In this document: one piece after another, positions 61,996 through 64,000 of the stretch | Layout of the letters: every line of letters starts with the position of its first letter | How positions within the stretch are numbered: the stretch's first letter is position 1 | Assembly: GCF_003143515.1 (NCBI RefSeq) | Contig: NZ_CP029343.1 | Coordinates: 2,790,001 to 2,854,000, forward strand | Source: Massilia oculi | Lineage (GTDB): Bacteria; Pseudomonadota; Gammaproteobacteria; Burkholderiales; Burkholderiaceae_D | Length of the DNA: 64,000 bases | Direction: 5' to 3' | Notes under the pieces: generated by a model | Databases searched by the model: none | Told to the model about the DNA's origin: nothing | The model's input: the letters and a program-made list of their open reading frames with translations, nothing else | Translations under genes and position numbers: made by a program

Positions 61996-63089
61996 ACTCG
62001 ATCATCGAAGCGGCGCAGGCCAAGCGCGCCATGCCCGCCAGCGCCGCCGGCGCCCAGACCCTGCACCTGATGCAGCCGCAGGATGCCGCCCGCTGGGACG
62101 CTTTCGTGCGCGCCTGCCCCAACGCCACCTTCTTCCACCTGTCGGGCTGGCAGAAAGTCATCGAGCAGTCGTTCGGCATCAAGACCTGGTTCTACTACGT
62201 GGAACAGGACGGACAGATCCAGGGCGTGCTGCCGCTGGCCGAGATCAAGAGCCGCCTGTTCGGCCACTCGCTGGGCGCGATGCCGTTCTGCGTGTACGGC
62301 GGCGTGGCCGCGGTCAACGACGGCGCGCGCCTGCTGCTCGACGAAGCGGCCGACCAGCTGGCCAGGAAGCTGGGCGTGGGCCACCTGGAGTACCGCGGCA
62401 TGCACCGCGCCCATCCGGGCGACGCCTCCTGGCATACCAAGGAACTGTACGTCACCTTCCGCAAGGAGATCACGGGCGACGACGAGGCCAATATGAACGC
62501 CATCCCGCGCAAGCAGCGCGCGATGGTGCGCAAGGGGATCAAGCTGGGCCTCAAGGGCGTGGTCGAGGACAACGTCGATCGCATGTTCGAGGCCTATGCC
62601 ACCAGCGTGCTGCGCCTGGGCACCCCGGTGTTCCCGAAAAAATACTTCGCCCTGCTGCAGAAAACCTTCGGCGACGAGTGCGAAGTGCGCACCATCCTTA
62701 CCGAAGACGATCGCCTGGTCGGCTCGGTGCTGTCGTTCTACTGGCGCGACGAAGTGGTGCCCTACTACGGCGGCGGCACCGACCTGGCGCGCAGCGTGGC
62801 CGGCAACGACTTCATGTACTGGAACCTGATGCAGGCGGCCGCCGCGCGCGGTTGCCGCATCTTCGACTTCGGCCGCAGCAAGCTGGGCACCGGCGCCTAC
62901 GACTTCAAGAAGAACTGGGGCTTCGTGGCCGAACCGCTGCCGTATGAATACAAGCTGTACGCATCGACCGCGCTGCCGGACAACAATCCGCTGAACCCGA
63001 AATACCAGTTGTTCATCAAGATGTGGAAGAAGCTGCCGCTGCCGGTAGCGAACTTCCTCGGTCCCTACATCGTGCGCAACCTGGGGTAA
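61992..63089 (+). CDS. XrtA-system FemAB-like protein
   Basis: 365 residues from ATG 61992. It has two GNAT-like halves: an N-terminal half with NATFFHLSGWQKVIEQSFG and a C-terminal half with GNDFMYWNLMQAAAARGCRIFDFGRSKLGTGAYDFKKNWGF, the region shared with FemAB peptidyltransferases (TIGR03019-type). It probably adds an aminoacyl or acyl group to the EPS precursor. It is tightly coupled with the deacetylase upstream and the glycosyltransferase downstream. Confidence 0.92.
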   Translation: MNSIIEAAQAKRAMPASAAGAQTLHLMQPQDAARWDAFVRACPNATFFHLSGWQKVIEQSFGIKTWFYYVEQDGQIQGVLPLAEIKSRLFGHSLGAMPFCVYGGVAAVNDGARLLLDEAADQLARKLGVGHLEYRGMHRAHPGDASWHTKELYVTFRKEITGDDEANMNAIPRKQRAMVRKGIKLGLKGVVEDNVDRMFEAYATSVLRLGTPVFPKKYFALLQKTFGDECEVRTILTEDDRLVGSVLSFYWRDEVVPYYGGGTDLARSVAGNDFMYWNLMQAAAARGCRIFDFGRSKLGTGAYDFKKNWGFVAEPLPYEYKLYASTALPDNNPLNPKYQLFIKMWKKLPLPVANFLGPYIVRNLG

Positions 63090-63093
63090 TGCC

Positions 63094-64000
63094 GTGCAAG
63101 ACCTGCTGCTGCTGATCCACCGCATCCCCTACCCGCCCAACAAGGGCGACAAGATCCGCTCGTACAACCTGCTCAAGCACCTGGCGCGCGACTACCGGGT
63201 GCACCTGGCCACCTTCGTCGACGACGCCGACGACTGGCAGCACGTGCCCACCGTCGAGGCGATGTGCGCCAGCAGCCATTTCGCGGCCCTGAATCCCCTG
63301 CTGGCGCGCGTGCGCAGCCTGGGCGCGCTGGTCAGGAACCGCTCGCTGTCGCTGGACTACTACCAGGATGCGGGCATGGCGCGCTGGGTCGAGCAGACCG
63401 TGGCCGCGCACGGCATCAAGCGCGTGATGGTGTTCTCGTCGCCGATGGCGCAATACGTCGACCACCATCGCGACGCGCGCCGCGTGATCGACTTTTGCGA
63501 CGTCGACTCGGACAAATGGCGCCAGTACGCCGACAAGAAGTCCTGGCCCATGAGCTGGCTGTACCGCCACGAGGCGCGCCAGCTGCTGCGCTACGAGCGC
63601 CAGGTGGCCAGCCAGTACGACGCTTCGCTGTTCGTCTCCAAGCCCGAGGCCGACCTGTTCCGCCAGCTGGCGCCCGAGAGCGTGGCGCGCATCGGCCACT
63701 TCAGCAACGGGGTGGACACCGACTACTTCTCGCCCGAGCACGAGCTGGCCAGCCCCTATGCGGCCGGTGAAAAGACGCTGGTGTTTACCGGCGCCATGGA
63801 TTACTGGCCCAACGTCGACGCCGTGCAATGGTTCTGCGACGAAGTATTCCCGACCCTGGCCGCGCAAGACCCGGCGCTGCGCTTCTACATCGTCGGCTCG
63901 CGCCCGAACCCGCAGGTCCAGGCCCTGGGCCAGCGCGCGGGCGTGACCGTGACCGGCACCGTGCCCGACGTGCGGCCATACATCCGCCACGCCACGCTGG
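63094..64000 (+). CDS. XrtA-system glycosyltransferase (GT4), cut by window edge
   Basis: Starts at GTG 63094, four bases after the FemAB stop, and runs open to the edge (302 codons). The N-terminal GT-B domain begins LLLLIHRIPYPPNKGDKIRSYNLLKHLA, the signature of the TIGR03087-type PEP-CTERM glycosyltransferase. RVIDFCDVDSDKWRQYA and SNGVDTDYFSP are in place, and TLVFTGAMDYWPNVDAVQWF opens the nucleotide-sugar domain. The remaining C-terminus, and probably xrtA, lie beyond the window. Confidence 0.92.
   Translation, partial: MQDLLLLIHRIPYPPNKGDKIRSYNLLKHLARDYRVHLATFVDDADDWQHVPTVEAMCASSHFAALNPLLARVRSLGALVRNRSLSLDYYQDAGMARWVEQTVAAHGIKRVMVFSSPMAQYVDHHRDARRVIDFCDVDSDKWRQYADKKSWPMSWLYRHEARQLLRYERQVASQYDASLFVSKPEADLFRQLAPESVARIGHFSNGVDTDYFSPEHELASPYAAGEKTLVFTGAMDYWPNVDAVQWFCDEVFPTLAAQDPALRFYIVGSRPNPQVQALGQRAGVTVTGTVPDVRPYIRHATL

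Noticed and set aside
1..64000. CRISPR array
   Set aside because: No regularly spaced 24-40 base direct repeats were seen, and no cas genes are present.

Overview
The window looks like a chromosomal segment of a high-GC betaproteobacterium of the Oxalobacteraceae (Massilia/Duganella-like). The reasons are the combination of a PEP-CTERM/XrtA exopolysaccharide locus, a Burkholderiales-type tad pilus locus, a fused isobutyryl-CoA mutase and a TonB-dependent beta-glucan locus, all in GC-rich codon usage. The assignment is inference from gene content, not from a marker gene.

Region 1 (1-5575) is a visibly more AT-rich integrated mobile element. Its right edge is the 3' half of a tRNA-Thr(TGT) at about 5528-5575, with a P4-type tyrosine integrase next to it. 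Reading leftwards on the minus strand come a small HTH protein, a MobV-type relaxase gene broken by an IS481-family insertion (2367-3470, 6-bp target duplication) and by a one-base loss in an A-run, a Cys-rich small ORF, and an AAA+ ATPase followed by a subtilisin-like (S8) protease gene that runs off the left edge. The ATPase/protease pair is the cargo and a plausible defence module.

Region 2 (5634-28886) is the host backbone. It has a CPA2 cation/proton antiporter and then a beta-glucan/glucoside utilisation locus: sugar ABC importer, LacI-type regulator, GH1 and GH3 beta-glucosidases, glucokinase, sugar MFS transporter, a minus-strand operon of TonB receptor - SapC-like - cupin - flavin-dependent halogenase, and a plus-strand NodB deacetylase plus GH16 lipoprotein glucanase. 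Near-identical LacI-type palindromes (TGGWAACGTTTCCA) sit just downstream of good sigma70 promoters at three transcription units, and a variant pair (AAGCTT centre) precedes the GH1 gene. A divergent LysR/VOC pair closes the region.

Region 3 (28919-39739) is a minus-strand tad/Flp pilus locus: flp pilin, TadV peptidase, winged-helix AAA+ ATPase, CpaB, CpaC secretin, small lipoprotein, CpaE/TadZ, TadA, TadB, TadC and a TPR/LytR_C lipoprotein. No TadE/F/G minor pilins are present. A convergent diguanylate cyclase / HD-GYP pair follows (40127-42409), then icmF behind a perfect 20-bp palindrome.

Region 4 (46457-64000) belongs to the PEP-CTERM/XrtA system: the TPR lipoprotein PrsT, two paralogous FeeM-like N-acyl amino acid synthases that bracket a ThiF/E1-like enzyme, a flocculation-type PEP-CTERM protein with a sigma54 promoter, and a methyltransferase. 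The XrtA exopolysaccharide cluster follows: export lipoprotein and a trypsin-like protease on the minus strand, then chain-length protein, tyrosine kinase, outer-membrane protein, ATPase, deacetylase, FemAB protein and a glycosyltransferase cut by the right edge. The exosortase itself is not in the window.
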